A DNA stretch of 64,000 nucleotides from Sclerurus mexicanus (lineage: Eukaryota > Chordata > Aves > Passeriformes > Furnariidae), in assembly GCA_013396755.1 (NCBI GenBank), contig VWZF01005250.1, positions 291,027 through 355,026 of the forward strand. Direction: 5' to 3'. Within the stretch, counting starts at the first letter, position 1; every line of letters begins with the position of its first letter. Under the pieces are notes generated by a model. It made no database searches and was not told where the DNA came from. It was given only the letters and a program-made list of their open reading frames with translations. Below are positions 35,916-48,885 of the stretch, one piece after another. Both the position numbers and the translations under genes were made by a program.

Positions 35916-37394
35916 ATTTGTGAGGAGGAGGGAAACTGTCAGCACACACTACCCGCTGTCTTATATCAAAAACTCTTCCAACTTACTGTAAATGAGGTTG
36001 GAAGCTGAAGCTGTAAGAAAAGCACTTCCTTAATTTTATATTTTTCTTTGCATTAAATAAACTTAGCCCTAGGACTTCATTCCTGTTGCCACAGGCATTC
36101 CTCTTGAATGAGTATACTTTTTATCTGTGTCTCTTATCATAATGCTGAGAAAATACTGCGTCTGTTCAGCACAATGAAGGCTTTACTACACAAAATGCTG
36201 GTTAGGCTCCTGTGAACTGACAAATTGCACATGAAATCAGTTATTCGGGAACATCCTGGTGATCTGAGCATAAAGACCTTGGAAGATTTTCTACAGACAA
36301 AATGGTGGTCAGGGAAGAGAAACTGCCAATTCCTAACATGTATTACAACCACTGATAAGGCAAGCACCCCGTGCCCATTCAGAGACCTTCCAGCACTGCC
36401 CTGCGTTTGTACTGGCTCCAACTTCATTTGGATAAATGAGACTTCCTTCCTTTCCTGCTGCGTGATCCAAAGACCACTGGAGTCCATAGGAGTTATTAAA
36501 TCAAATCAAACAGGTTATGGATTAGTCCCTTAAAGAGAGACAATTTTGCAGGAGAATGAAGCATTGTAGTTAGTATACTCTGACAACTAAGTATTTCACA
36601 CTCATAAATAACAGAACGCTTTAACGCCTGCACACTGTTCCTCCTTTGCTTTGATGCTTGTAGGTTAGTAACTGCATCTCCTACTAACAGCAAAATGTAA
36701 CACAGAGTGAAGCTAAAGTCCAGTACTCGGTACAACCAGAAGACCTGAAGGAAGTATGATCCCTCTTAGTTTCCAAATGCTGCTCTAATCCCTCCTAAAA
36801 TCCTAGCTACTTCCCCAGCACTGTGTGGGAATCCTCGTGCTTCAGAAATACATCTTATTTACCCATGCAATAGGCAGCTCAAGGCAATAGGAAAAAATCC
36901 ACATTAGAAAGAAGCAGAGTGTAATGCTTTTATAGCATCCTGTATCAGCCTTCACACCAGAAAGATGTAAAGCACCAAGTGCTGAAAGAGCGTTTTATCC
37001 AGGACAAACTGAGCATTGCTGCCGCTGTCAACTGCTTTAATAGATGCGCACTTGAAGCACTGACAGCAATAAGTGAAACTTCTGTTTACATTTTTTTTAA
37101 AAGAAATACATATCCACAGTTTTTTTTATCCGGATAATGCTGTAAAGTTCTACTGAAAGGTTACACAAAACAACTGCAAATAAAGTGCACGCACATAAAT
37201 AACTTTGTCTGACTTTTTGTTTAATGTCCAAAATGATTGGAACAGATTGTATCATGAACTACTTTCCCTTTGGCTAATTAAATAGCCGTCTCCACTTACC
37301 ATAAAGCATATTCTTATTAAAACAAGAATCTATATTCACTCTGTTGGATAAATTACTTCCAAGTAAGTGCCATAAAGCCCATTACATTCCTGCT
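35916..37394. other. Non-coding stretch without recognisable gene
   Basis: Overlapping frames on opposite strands at 36137-36533 (up to 116 codons) have no recognisable product. No RNA gene was found. Confidence 0.55.
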
Positions 37395-37454
37395 TTAGAA
37401 ATGGATCAGGTCCAAACAGACAATCAAAGGATTTCACTGGGATTATTTTAGATT
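37395..37454 (+). repeat. Possible ancient repeat relic
   Basis: atggatcaggtccaaa and, 15 bases on, ggatttcactgggattattt match by eye the GATCAGGCCCAAA and GATTTCACTGGGA-type phrases of old sauropsid repeats. Both phrases being close together raises the likelihood, but decay is heavy. Confidence 0.3.
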
Positions 37455-37569
37455 AGAAAAACTATGGAAGACACGAAGCACTGACAAGATCGTAAAGACA
37501 CAAAGGATAAATTAGCAGTTACATACCAAAATACTCCAGCAGTTCCTAGCATACTCAAAAAGGAAAATT

Positions 37570-37600
37570 AAAAAAAAAAATAAAAAAAGGAAAAAAAAAA
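37570..37600. repeat. A-rich low-complexity tract
   Basis: Three A runs of 11, 7 and 10 are separated by T and GG. No polyadenylation signal or gene body precedes it in a way that suggests a processed pseudogene. Confidence 0.8.
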
Positions 37601-40179
37601 TCCTATTGTACTTTAATGGAAACCTAAATGGAAATCTGTTTATGCTGAAATCAAATGTCATGACTAAATGTTATCTCCCACACAAATCAAATAGCTATTT
37701 CAAAGCTTAAAACCCAACAATATACAAAAATAACCAAGTTCACCAACTAGCTGAGTAGGAACTTATTTCTTTCCACAAGTTCCTTTTTAAATTGAATAGA
37801 AAAGACCATGTTATGATCGACCATATTAATGAGCCATTATTGCATAACTGTATTTTTATTGCAGATATATTACCTGCTAAATGATGCTGTTTTTCCAGAA
37901 AAAGTTCACAGTACAGATTCTATGGGAATGTTTCCTGCTGACAGTTCCTAAATCTTTCAGAACCTGTCAGCAACCTCAGAAATCAAGTCTGCAGTACCCT
38001 AGCAAGCAGAAGCACATGCACAGGCTTTCTATTTTTAAGCTGCAATCCAAACCATTAAAGAAGCACCTTAAACATAAAAGATTATTGAAAATAAGATGAT
38101 CCTATCTCACTTGTCAACCTAAAGGACAGCATCAATTACATATAATCTAAGCTGCAATTTCTATAAATATAACTTGACATTTAAAATCTACTTTTTTTGT
38201 CCCCACAAACTTCTGCCCAAACTGATTATCCTCAGAACCACATTAACAAATCCTCGATACTAAAATAAGTAACATTAAGTAGAATAAACATTTCCACAGA
38301 GGACACTGATCCATGGGGAACACCCTGTCTTTTCTGTTTACTTGTATCCAGCCTGCTTAAAACACATTTTTCACCCATGCAGCTCATGAAAGGGTGGCAA
38401 GTCAGCCAGAAGCTTAAAAGAAATTAAGCCAAAAAGGCAATAGTTGCAATCAATTACTAAAGACGACCTGCCAGAATTGTGAAGATGACATGCCAGAATT
38501 TTGCTTCACTGTAGTGTTCTTGTTCTGCTTTTTATAATTATTTTTTTTCAAAGAAGACACAGAGGAACCGGACCCAACTGAGAGTAACGCTTTGCTAGAA
38601 ACAGGACTATACCAATACCAAATGTCCTATTATACACTGCACATGAGCACAAACGTTCCTTCAAGGCTTCCTAGAAAAAACTGATCACCATTGCTTCCAT
38701 CCAATCTGATTACTCTCTTTTTATTACAGTGGCCATTTTCAAAGTGGTGCTCAAGAGTTTACTGGCACAAACTGTTATTGGTAAATTGGATTTTTATGAC
38801 TAATTTCCCCATTTGCTGTTATGAAGATTTGTGCACATAAACCTGGTACACAATATCGTGACTATATTTTAGCATGTCCCTTTGTTTTGGATTTCAGCTA
38901 GAAGATAACTTTCTCAAGAGCATAATGTACTCTAATATACAATATTCCACACTGCTTTTCAGCTGGCTTGAGCAACAAAGTAGCTAGAAACTGCCACAGT
39001 GGGAAAGGGAAATTTCCTCACCACAGCCAAGAATTTGAGGCTTTATTACCTCTAAACCAACTTCTTTTACATTCTTCAGGGCTGTGAATCAGGTCAAGGG
39101 TTGTACTCCAGAAATCACTGGCTAGCAGAATATTTTGTATGAAGACCATTTTACCTGCTGATCTTCACTTAGTAAGTAATAGATGTGGATCCTCTAACTG
39201 ATAAGCAGCCATCTCCCCCCATCTTGCAGAGACCTTGAGGGCTAGTTCAGCAGTCCAGCCCATCATCAGCACATACCTGTGTAAAAGCTGCTGGCTACTC
39301 ACAAACAGGACTAAACTAACTCATAACTCCTAGATGGAATCTCATCAGAAACAAACTGCAGCTGTTCTGAAGGGCAGACAAAATCTGCAGATGTTTAATC
39401 TGGTGCTGCAGGTTCAACAGTGTCATACTGATCACACTTCAATAGTAACAAGAGATAGGAGAATTATTTCTGAAAAGTAATGAGGATTTTTTTTGCCAGT
39501 CTCAATTAAACTTTCCAAAGAAACACTTAACTGCAGTTGGTACTATAGAAAGTGCTGTACAAGCAAAACCCATGGACATTCAAAGGTTGCTTTAAAACTG
39601 AAGCCCAAGAAAAGAAGGGAAAAATGTGGATTATTATTTGCCTCAATGAGAGGAAGGAAAGGGTGGAGCATGAAATATAAAGTATGTGCATGGAGGTACA
39701 TGGGCATATTTTATACACACTCTTGCATCTACATGCATGCATATATACCCTGCTGGTCTATATGTATGTTGGGTATTATAGGTATTTTTCAGCAAGTAAG
39801 GAAACCCAGTGCAGGGTTTTAATTTTGCAGTAGACTTAAAGTCCAGAACCTAAAAATATCTATAGTTTTTATTACTTTCTCATTGACAGTTGCCTCTTCT
39901 CTCCTTTGGGTTGATGTGAACATCTTCAACAAAAACCAGGATTTTGCCTTTCCCTCCTAACTTCAGGTGCAAAGCCTCCAACTGAACTTTAACAAGCTAA
40001 CACTTACAGATCTGTTCCTGTGTACACAGGAGTGTTCTGGGGTAACAGCACACCTTTAAGAAAGTTTTGGAGATACAAAAGCACAAATATTCAGCAGAAT
40101 ATGATTTATCATGCGCTGTCAAACACTTTTCATAAAGCCACCACTCAGTGTTAAGAATTACTTTTAGGTCTTCAGCAAA
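37601..40179. other. Non-coding stretch without recognisable gene
   Basis: AT-rich DNA. The 109-codon plus-strand frame at 39493-39822 is unrecognised and has an overlapping antisense frame. Nothing else is supportable. Confidence 0.55.
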
Positions 40180-40285
40180 TCTACAAAGCCCTCCTTAGTT
40201 TAAGTTCCCCACCCGTGAAGTGGAAATAATGATCATACATAACCTCCTTCATAAAAACTTTTGATATGTATTGAACAAAATCACC
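40180..40285 (+). repeat. MIR-like (CORE-SINE) relic
   Basis: ccttagtttaagttccccac, then tgaagtggaaataatgatca and taacctccttcataaa, follow in order the 3' half of a MIR-like element as I know it from amniotes (CCTCAGTTTCCCC, CTGTAAAATGGAAATAATGAT, ACCTCCTTTGTAAA, then a CTTTTGATATGTATTGA-like tail). The colinear order of three blocks over about 100 bases makes coincidence unlikely. The orientation is plus. Confidence 0.6.
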
Positions 40286-40300
40286 TTCTAAGAAACTTGT

Positions 40301-40334
40301 ACATATATATACAAATATATAAATATATATATAT
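40301..40334. repeat. Interrupted AT dinucleotide microsatellite
   Basis: Runs of alternating A and T (acatatatat, then aaatatatatatat) are interrupted by ACAAATATAT. It is immediately downstream of the MIR-like relic. Confidence 0.8.
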
Positions 40335-42599
40335 GCAATCAACTCTTACAAGTGCATTACAGGTATGGGTACAGATCCGTGTACAGAGCAGATCAGTAAA
40401 TTAATGTTCCTACAAAAACAGAACTATAAAACTACCACAATATTTATGGTCAAACTTTATTTGCTTTCTAAATCATATGGAGCCTTAAGTCAAGCTTGAG
40501 CATTATGCTGTATGCTCTGTTCTGAATGGACAGAACTTCTACAGATCTATTAGAAACTAAATACAGAGGTTCATCTTCAGGCTCAAATGAGCACCCTTAA
40601 GAACCCTACTTATGAAAAACTACCAGCATTGTGACAGCTGAGTTTGTCACGTATATCATACATCAGCCACATAATTATAGTATTTATTATTGGAATGTGT
40701 TGTATTTTTTAAAAATTTTCAAAATTGTCTTCCTTCGCATATATGAAAATACAACTACTTTTTCTCCAAATTTTTGTCATTTTTATTCCAATGAATATAT
40801 TAAAGGACCTCTCAAACCCATTATTCAGTTACTTTCATAAACATACACTGAGTTTGAACAAAGCAGGGTTACATTTTCTTCTAAGTGCTTTAAGTCCTCT
40901 GAAAAGGACTGATTGTACATGATACACACGAGTTCACTTACTAGAATTGTTCATTTTTCTGAGGTAAGTGCTCAGCTATGCGCCTCAGGGCACAATTATT
41001 GGTCTGGATCACTTTTTGAGGTAGTATATTTTGGTGACCGTGTGGTGGTTACACATATGCAAACACGGACTAACAGGAGCAGAAGGAGAAGCAGCAAGAC
41101 GAATGCCAATATTTATGAAGTTAAAGGGTTTAGCAGGCTTAAAACCAGAAGCATTGTATTTATCCAGAATCCAGCAGCAATTTAGAGGGTGCAAATGCAA
41201 ACTTCTAACAATCTTGCAAAAAATGTCAAAACCCAGTAAGAACCAGCTCAGTTCAAAGTCTGCCTGTGGTTGAGAAAACCCAGGTATTAAAACCTGCTAA
41301 CTGTTACATAGCAGATTTTATGCTTTTTATCAGGTTTTCTCCATACTTTTTATCTCAGCAGGCATCTCCTACTGGCTATGCTGACTGACTGTGTCCTCCA
41401 GCCAGCCCTTGCAGGTGTCAGTGTGTCCTTCAGACTCTCACACTCCCAGCGCACCTGGTTCGTAGCTATCACAGAATCACTTTTTGTCTCTCCCTGGTCC
41501 TTCTCGACAGAGACCTGAGATCTGTAAAACCTTTGAGACTCTCCTCTCCACGGAGCTCTAATTCCATCTCCCTCTCACACTTGTTTCTTTCAGCTTGCAA
41601 CATGCTGTGCTAGAGGCCAACTTTTCTTTTCTGTCAAGTTTTAACAAGCCTTGTAAAATGTGTTACCTCAAGTCTCCTCATTTTTATCATGAAGTGAATG
41701 AACTACTACTAAACACTTGGGAATTGCCAAAATGGGAAGGGGTACTCTTCTGTTGCGGCCTCCAAGTCACGCGTAGTGGTGTATCTTGGTTATTTGAGCC
41801 TTTCCCAGTAGCAAGTCCTCTCTCTCTTGTACAGCACCTTTTCCTTAAAGCCCAAATTACAGCCACATGCTGGTTCCTTGTGAGTTTTTATCTCTAATGT
41901 CTGTCCTTTGCTGGGCCTACAAACATGAGATGAATCTATAGCTGAAGGGCGTGGGAGGTAAATTCTATCTTAAGCAAGTGGACAGGGATTCAGATCTCCT
42001 TCGGATGATTCCATCTAACCAAAAAGAGCACCTACCCAACAGGATGCTGTTTGGTCTGTTAGCACCCCTGCTGTACACGTGTGTTTAGGTCTTCCTCTGA
42101 GAAGTAAAGGATTACTTACTTCTTCCCCTTGCAGGGGTTGCAGTGGATGTCCCTTAGAATTCCACCAAGCCCAGAAGGGAATGGGATGGAGTTAAACCAG
42201 AAATTCTTTAGATGTGAATGAACAGCCCTGTCATTAGGCAATCACACTGACTACCTTCTGCTTAGTTTTAACAGAGAACACTATCCATCATCTAACAATA
42301 GAGCTCTAGTAGCTCTCTGGCTTATGGTTACTATTGAAATAGAGCAATGTATCTACCCATACGAGCAACACCTCCTTTCTTAGGGCCTGAATACATATTA
42401 TTCTGAAAATCACATTTCTAATAGAATCATCATTTAGATTTGCCAAGAAATCTGTGCCTAGACATAGCCTAGTAGATAAGCGAGTCTGTCTCGCTGTCAT
42501 TCTGGTATTGACAACAAAAATAAAGAAGTCATTAAATATTTTAGTAAAATAACACTTATTTCTCCAGGTTTCTTTCTTTTTGCAGTATTATTTATGTCA
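40335..42599. other. Non-coding stretch without recognisable gene
   Basis: No gene is supported. Frames at 40913-41273 overlap each other on both strands and are unrecognised. The 10-mer tgaggtagta near 41016 equals the start of let-7, but no complementary arm follows, so it is not a microRNA gene. Confidence 0.55.
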
Positions 42600-42660
42600 G
42601 ATAAAAGATCCATCTAGTCAAGTATCCTGACTCTGAAAATGTCCAGCAGACACTGAAAAA
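42600..42660 (+). repeat. Relic of an ancient amniote repeat
   Basis: agatccatctagtcaagtat, then cctgactctgaaaatgtcca, follow the widespread sauropsid phrase of the form GGTCCATCTAGTCCAGTATCCTGTCTCTGACAGTGGCCAGCA. About 50 bases are alignable. I recognise the phrase but cannot name the family reliably. Confidence 0.45.
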
Positions 42661-43937
42661 CACACGAATACAGGTAAGCGTGTAGTAACATTTCTCCAGA
42701 ATTCTTTTCCAGTGGGAACATTAATGCTAGAGTTGTATACAATAATCCTTGACACATTCCACTCCCCAGCTCTGATTTTCCCCTATTGTTTTTGACCTTT
42801 TGTAAAGTTTTAGCATCATGTCATGAGGATTTTCGCACTGACTTGCCTCTTCTGCTTTAACAGATCACCTTCATTCAGGAAACATCACTCAGAATTCCGA
42901 GCTGTTTTCAAATCATACAGCTTTTACACAACCTTGAGAACAAATTAGAAAAAATGCTTTTTTTCTTTATCAAACGCTACGTTTATGCTATTACATAAAA
43001 ATCCCCAAAATAAGGCTTAATAAAGCAAATAAGAAATGCCAGAGCATCTAAGTGGCATTTGTTATGCAAACAACAAAAACCCCCAAAACCCCAGGAGAGA
43101 TACTTTTGTGTTGTTTTGCGGGGCAGGAATTTAACAGAATGTAGGCTGTTAAGTGTCAGTAAGCATGCTGAGCCACAGCACGTGCAGCAGTGGTCACGAC
43201 CAGGTGTCCTCACTGCCAACACCACTGCTCAGGGTCCTTTACCACGGCAGGAAGACATTGCCAAGAGCCCTTTCGCGCCTGATGGCTTCAAGAGTACAGC
43301 AAGCAAAAGCAAAGGATGGTACATCCTAAGAAATACATCTGACTGCCTCAGACAAACTTTCTACTGCGTTTCTGTACAGACGCTCACGTAGAGCAGTGTG
43401 CAGTTCCTACCACCACACAGTAATTGCTTTGGAAATCTTTACCACACAAGCAGCACGGTAAGACAGTGTTGCAGACAAGAGCCCTCAAGAGATACTAGAG
43501 GACATAAAGTATGGGCACGGACAAGTGCCTTGCAAAGGCAAGCACCCTTAAGAACGTATCTGCCCGACAGACCAGGAGTATAACCCGTACCTGGGGGTGA
43601 TCGCACACACTGTATGGGCACACAGGCAGCCACTGATATATTCAGAAATGCAGAAGATGAATGCCAACCAGCATTATGGCAATACTGTCTTTCTGGAGGT
43701 GTATCAACATTGGTTTATTTTTAAGGTCTATAGCTAATTTCAACCCTGGGTCATACCAGCTTCATCTAATAGCACACCCATTTATCAAATATGTTGTACT
43801 ACATCACCAAGAAAAAGTGTGAGCTGCTTTCTAAATCAGCTTCTTTTGCCAAGAGTATTTTGGACAATGCCACCTACCCAAGGAATTATTTCTGCTAAGC
43901 TGTGCCTTAAAGCTCTGTTGGCTGTGGGGCTGCTTCC
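42661..43937. other. Non-coding stretch without recognisable gene
   Basis: There is a CpG-richer patch at about 43100-43640 with overlapping open frames on both strands (up to 110 codons). None is recognisable and there is no promoter or splice context. Confidence 0.5.
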
Positions 43938-43985
43938 ACTCTTCAGTAAAATCAATGGATACCCTTGACATTAGTGACAACAGGG
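43938..43985. repeat. Possible ancient repeat relic
   Basis: cttcagtaaaatcaatggat, then a CCCTTGACATTAGTG segment, resemble the paired GAAATCAATGG and CCATTGACTTCAGTGG phrases of old amniote repeats. This is weak. Confidence 0.3.
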
Positions 43986-46900
43986 CAAAGTTTCACACTA
44001 TAAAAATATAATGCCCCCAATATTTGTCAAAGCAACTTCATTCTGAGATCCTCTGTCACTGTGAGAAAAACCCAATTACTGGCTCACTTAAACTGAACTG
44101 TGGTTTAAGACCAAGTGCTAAATCAAATTCAGTCATACACAGCCTAGGATTTAAATATATATTTTAAAGGGACAGTTAAAGAGCAGTTTAGGCACCACAT
44201 CCACTGGCTAATTCATGTTTAAAATAAGTCTGATGCAGCCTGAAATATGTAGTATGTTTATACTTATGTATGTTAAGTATATTGGGATATCTGAGGCAGT
44301 TCGGTGTCAGAAATATATAACTCACCATTACTCAGCACTCAGAGAGCCCACTGTGCTCAGAGAAGCTTGTCTAAAGCTCAGATAATTTCATAGCATGGAA
44401 CTGGGTAGTATAGAAATACATATGGTATTAAGGTCAGCTAGTTAAAATACATCTGTTCATATGTGCTGGGACGGAGTTGGAAGTCACCTGTTCTACATCA
44501 CACAAGGCCTTAGAACTGACATATGAAAGACAGATAGACTAAAATGAGAACAAGATCTATGTGTAAGCCAGACCAGGATGGTGAAGAAATGGAACATGCC
44601 AAAGGAAAAAAGATAATCACTCGGAAATTGCATTAGTTTGGGTTCTCCTTATATTCCCTTAAAATACCCTGTGCCAGTAAGCTGTTTCCTGAAATGCCAG
44701 CTGCTCATTTCAGACTTTAGCTGCATATTTTTTTAAACTTCTAGAATTATTAAATAATTAAAAAATAAAAAGGAAATTAGTATCACAACAGTGCAAAATT
44801 GTTCTTAACAAAAACATTGTTTTATGCAAATTTAGGCATAAGAAATGAGCACTACGTTCATGACTGCTAAGGTTGCTAAAGGATATTTGAATGCCAGATA
44901 GTAAAGATGAAGATTTTTATCAAATTCCTACTTAGAAGACTTCAGTGCCAGACAACTTGAAATACTTCTATATCAGCAACAGCATAATGTAAAGAGAAAG
45001 AGCCGATACCTTGTGAAGTCAACACCATAATCTGTTCTGGTACAGGCCAAATTTCAGTGATTCCTGCTATTTCTGCCACTTACCTCAGCCATTCCCTTTG
45101 ATCACACCTTATATTTCTGTTGATTCGCAAGTAGGTCACTGAGAGCTTTTTTGTTGACAAGAAATCCAGGTACTGAGGTCAGCCCTTCAACACTGAAATG
45201 TATGACTAGCAGGTAGGATTAATCTAAAACTATCCTGTGGTTCTCAACTCTTAAAGCAATTCCTTCACTCCCACTAGCAGCACCTTTTCACACAAGTACA
45301 GTAAGTGTTAAGCCTCACAAACCATGAAAACTTGAGATAAGAGTGGTTGTACATCAAGGTCCATCAGGTGGTGGATATCAAACTGCTGTTCTCAGTGCTG
45401 TGGGCTCCATATATTAGCACTTGGAATAGTTGAATCAGCACACAAGTCCATTTCTTGAAAGGTATTAATCTTTTTAAAGGTGAAGAATTAATAACAGAGA
45501 GAGAGAGAAAGGGTGAGAGAAATGCAATCTGTTACAGGACTGGGAAAGTGCAAATGAAGATTAGAGCCATAGTTAGCTGTCGCAAGAAATTGCAGTGTCT
45601 GTGAACAAACCCTCTCAGCTCACTGGTATTTGTCACTCTGCAGCATTCTAGCCTCAATTACATTTAAAATAATTTTGAGACAGTGGGATTGTTCATAACC
45701 TGTGTATAGGAGAATCTGAGTATGGCAGGAGGCTAGAAGTAATGAAAAGGTGGAGATAGATTCTTTATTGATCAACACATATACCTTGCAGAAGAAATAG
45801 GCAGAGGGGAGCAAAGCAGTATGGATTTTCTAGCCTGTATTAAACTACAAGATGGAAATAACTGCAAGTACAGTCTGTCTGCAAAAATTCAGAGACTCAG
45901 CAGGGCTTTTAAAATAATTTGTGTTTCTCTAATCCCAGCCTTCTACTTGAAGTGTTTTAGAAAAGATGAATGAAGATCAGGAGTACATCTACAGAGGAGA
46001 TGCAAGCAGGTCAGTCAAGCCCTAATACAGTCAGCAGCTCCAACAAACCCCCCTAGGACTGGAGCTGAAGGAACAACTGGAACCTCCAGTTTAGAAGCCA
46101 TTTCCTGTTATTTCCCTCTGCTGCTGAAATCAACCCACAAGGCAGGACGGAGCCATTCAGTGTTTGGGATTGTGCCAGGCTGAGGACTTTCACCAGCACA
46201 TTCACCGACAGAGGGGATGGTGGTGCTGGACCTCAACACCCAGTGCCACACAATGCAGTAAAAATTTGCTTAAGGTTTTTGCTGCCAGCAGAGCTGCAGG
46301 AAAAAGGTGTATGGAACTTCCTTTTCACAGGAAGTACCCAGGCCAGTGAAATGATGGATGGCTTAAGAGAAACATCTTCAGCCAGGCTAGTTCATGCCAA
46401 ATCTCATAAGAATAATTTTGGGATTGATTTTGCCTGTGCTATGAAGACTCACCACAGTTATATATTTTTATCTTTACTAATACATACCATCGGCATACAT
46501 ATATATGGATATTAACCCTTTTGCTTCATTTGTTTTACCTACTCTGGTTTACAACTTCAAGAACAACCTGCGATCAGAGAACCCATACGCTTACTCTGTG
46601 ATGAGGAAAAACTGTTCCTACAGTTGCATCCTGTTTTTAATCCTAATTCTGTAACCCTTTGCTCTTGCCATAGGCAGGACGCTTCACAGGTGCACCTGAG
46701 AGAGCTGCTCAAAACCCCTTTGTTTTCATTTGCCCGTATTGCCAGTTGCTGAAGTGTCCCATGAACAGCCTAAATCTTATCTTTTCAATCTTCTGCAAGG
46801 TCAGCAGAGGAACTCATGTGGAAGAGTTTGCAAGACTGAAATCTAAATATTTCATTATAGTCTTGCAAATTAATTTATGAGCAATGACATAACAATCTAA

Positions 46901-47269
46901 TAGAAGACTTTTTGTTACAGTTTCAGAGAAAAAACATGCAAAAAGCACTTTATCTGTGTTGTATAGTAGCCTTCATACAAACTGTGATCCAAAACACTGT
47001 GAAAACTTATATCAAATAACGGTTTAAGTTATGTAATTTAAGCATTTAATTGTTTGATTAATAAATTAACATACTTGATAATAAATCCAACGAGAGAGAA
47101 ATTAACAAGCATAAGCAAGGCTGAAAGATGCATCTTAAGATAGATGTGAGAGGAAAAGGAGAATCAGTGAAGCAGACACAAAGAAAGGTTGGCCCATGAT
47201 GGCGAAGCACAGAAGTGGAGTCTTGTGATGAGGAGCTGTGGTTAAGGACAGAAAAGCTCTTGGCAAAAA
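43986..47269. other. Non-coding stretch without recognisable gene
   Basis: About 3.3 kb of AT-rich DNA. A short AG dinucleotide run lies at 45496-45508. Open frames up to 90 codons are unrecognised. I see nothing else. Confidence 0.55.
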
Positions 47270-47280
47270 GGGGGGGGGGG
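47270..47280. repeat. 11-G homopolymer
   Basis: An uninterrupted run of 11 G follows AAAAA. Such runs are often miscounted in assemblies. Confidence 0.85.
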
Positions 47281-48126
47281 AGCAGTAACAAATGGTGCTC
47301 CATCTTGTTGCTCATCCTGTCAATTTACCCCTAAGAAATGAGATGAAGCATGGTCAGATTAGACTGGTAGTACTTAAGAACAATTGATTTTGCTCAGATA
47401 AAAAAAAGATCTGGAAGACACGGAAAAAGAAGCAGAACAGGTTGATCGGATCTGAGAGGACCACTGTGACCAAAGCTGCAGGAGTGGCAAAGGCAAGTGA
47501 AGACAGGGGATTTAGTAAGCCAGTACAGAGAAGCAAGCTGTTTTGTACCTGGCACATTTATATCCAGAGGAACAAAATCAGAGCTCCTGGAAGACGTGTG
47601 CTGCAGAGGCCACGCGGAGAGGCAACAGGAAAGGTGGTACTAACCAGGTCCTTTACACCGAGGGGAATCAGCTGCACTCAATCACTTGTCTCAAACTCAG
47701 ATAAGGCATGTCCTAATAAACAAAGTGTGAGTCCTATACTGGGGACTCTGAATTGGCTTTTCAAAGGCAAAAATTAAACTCAGCTGCAACAATTAGCTTA
47801 AATACATGACATCTGTGAACCCAATTTTCTACACCTTCCAAATTAGCATATTGCTAAGAGACAAACCAAGCAAGGCTAGAAAGTCTGAACCATAGGCAAA
47901 GTGATCTGTAGCCTAGGTGCTTTACAAAGTCCACAAGCAAGCTTCAGCCTCCTCTGTAGGCAACAAAAAGGGATCAGGTAACAAAAGCCTTTAGTGGGTT
48001 CCAGGTACAGAGACACCAGTAGCTTTCTGGAAGTCAGCTGTGGTCTGGGCCGTACTACCTAGACATAAGCTCTGCTGATGCAGAGGCTGCTTCAACACTG
48101 ATGACAAAGGATTTTAAGAACTCAGA
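47281..48126. other. Non-coding stretch with one 111-codon open frame
   Basis: A plus-strand frame at 47442-47777 encodes 111 codons, rich in lysine, arginine and serine, and has an AATAAA at its 3' part (near 47715). I do not recognise the product and there is no sign of a promoter or splicing. It could be chance or part of an unrecognised old retroelement. Confidence 0.4.
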
Positions 48127-48142
48127 TTTTTTTTTTTTTTTT
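48127..48142. repeat. 16-T homopolymer
   Basis: An uninterrupted run of 16 T, the longest homopolymer noticed in the window. No processed pseudogene is evident on the minus strand next to it. Confidence 0.85.
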
Positions 48143-48885
48143 CAATTTTGTGACAGGTGCCTTTGGTCTGGGGGCAATGCTGGCTGGGATCAGCACCATT
48201 TTGCCACACCACCTGCAAAGAGAAATCCCTGTTCTAGCAACAAGTACCCCTTTTAATGGTAAAGGCCTCCTTTCCTTTCTGCCTGCCCAGGAAGATCACC
48301 TCTCACCTCCTTCACCCTGTGCCAAGTGCCACTGACCTACGGGTGGCTCATTTACAAGGTATGTTCATTGGAATGTAAATTCACCATGGTTTAACATAAA
48401 ACAATATCTGAATGTGAAGAGATGTTAACAGATACAGAGTAAAAGAGCACAAACCGAATTCGTAACTGTGCTGCACATCTCCTTGTGACAAAACACCATC
48501 AGTGAACCCTTTGTGGTGAGCAGCAGTGGCCTTCCCTGCAGTGTAACAATGAAAGTCTGCCACCGACGTATCAGGCCAGTCTTTGCCTCACCCTCCCTCA
48601 TGTAACACTGTATGCTGAGAACATTTTCCAGGCAGAGCACCTTGTTTTTAAAGCTGAGATACAACCAGAAAGAGAAAATGGGAGGCAGAAAGATAGGACT
48701 TCAACCCAGTTTGGTCTTATTTTTAAATGAAGTCAGTGGTTTTTCCACTCTAGATGCCTGCTTACTTATTCAACTCAAGTTCACTCTTAGGGGGATCTTG
48801 TCAATAAAGTCAAATCAGGCTCTCTGTGAGCTGGGAGGTTTTTGAGGGTCTTTTTTGAGGGCTTCATTAAAAGCAGACAGTTTCT
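48143..48885. other. Non-coding stretch without recognisable gene
   Basis: Overlapping minus-strand frames at 48381-48664 (60 and 79 codons) have a varied composition but no recognisable product. No RNA gene was seen. Confidence 0.5.

Noticed and set aside
41016..41030. tgaggtagta, identical to the first ten bases of let-7
   Set aside because: The match ends after ten bases and no complementary arm follows within 100 bases, so no precursor hairpin can form.
48367..48378. ttggaatgtaaa, resembling the start of miR-1
   Set aside because: Only the seed matches, and no hairpin partner was found nearby.
48381..48664. Overlapping minus-strand frames as a processed pseudogene next to the T16 run
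   Set aside because: The frames do not resemble a known protein, and the T run lies about 240 bases away without a polyadenylation signal in the right place.
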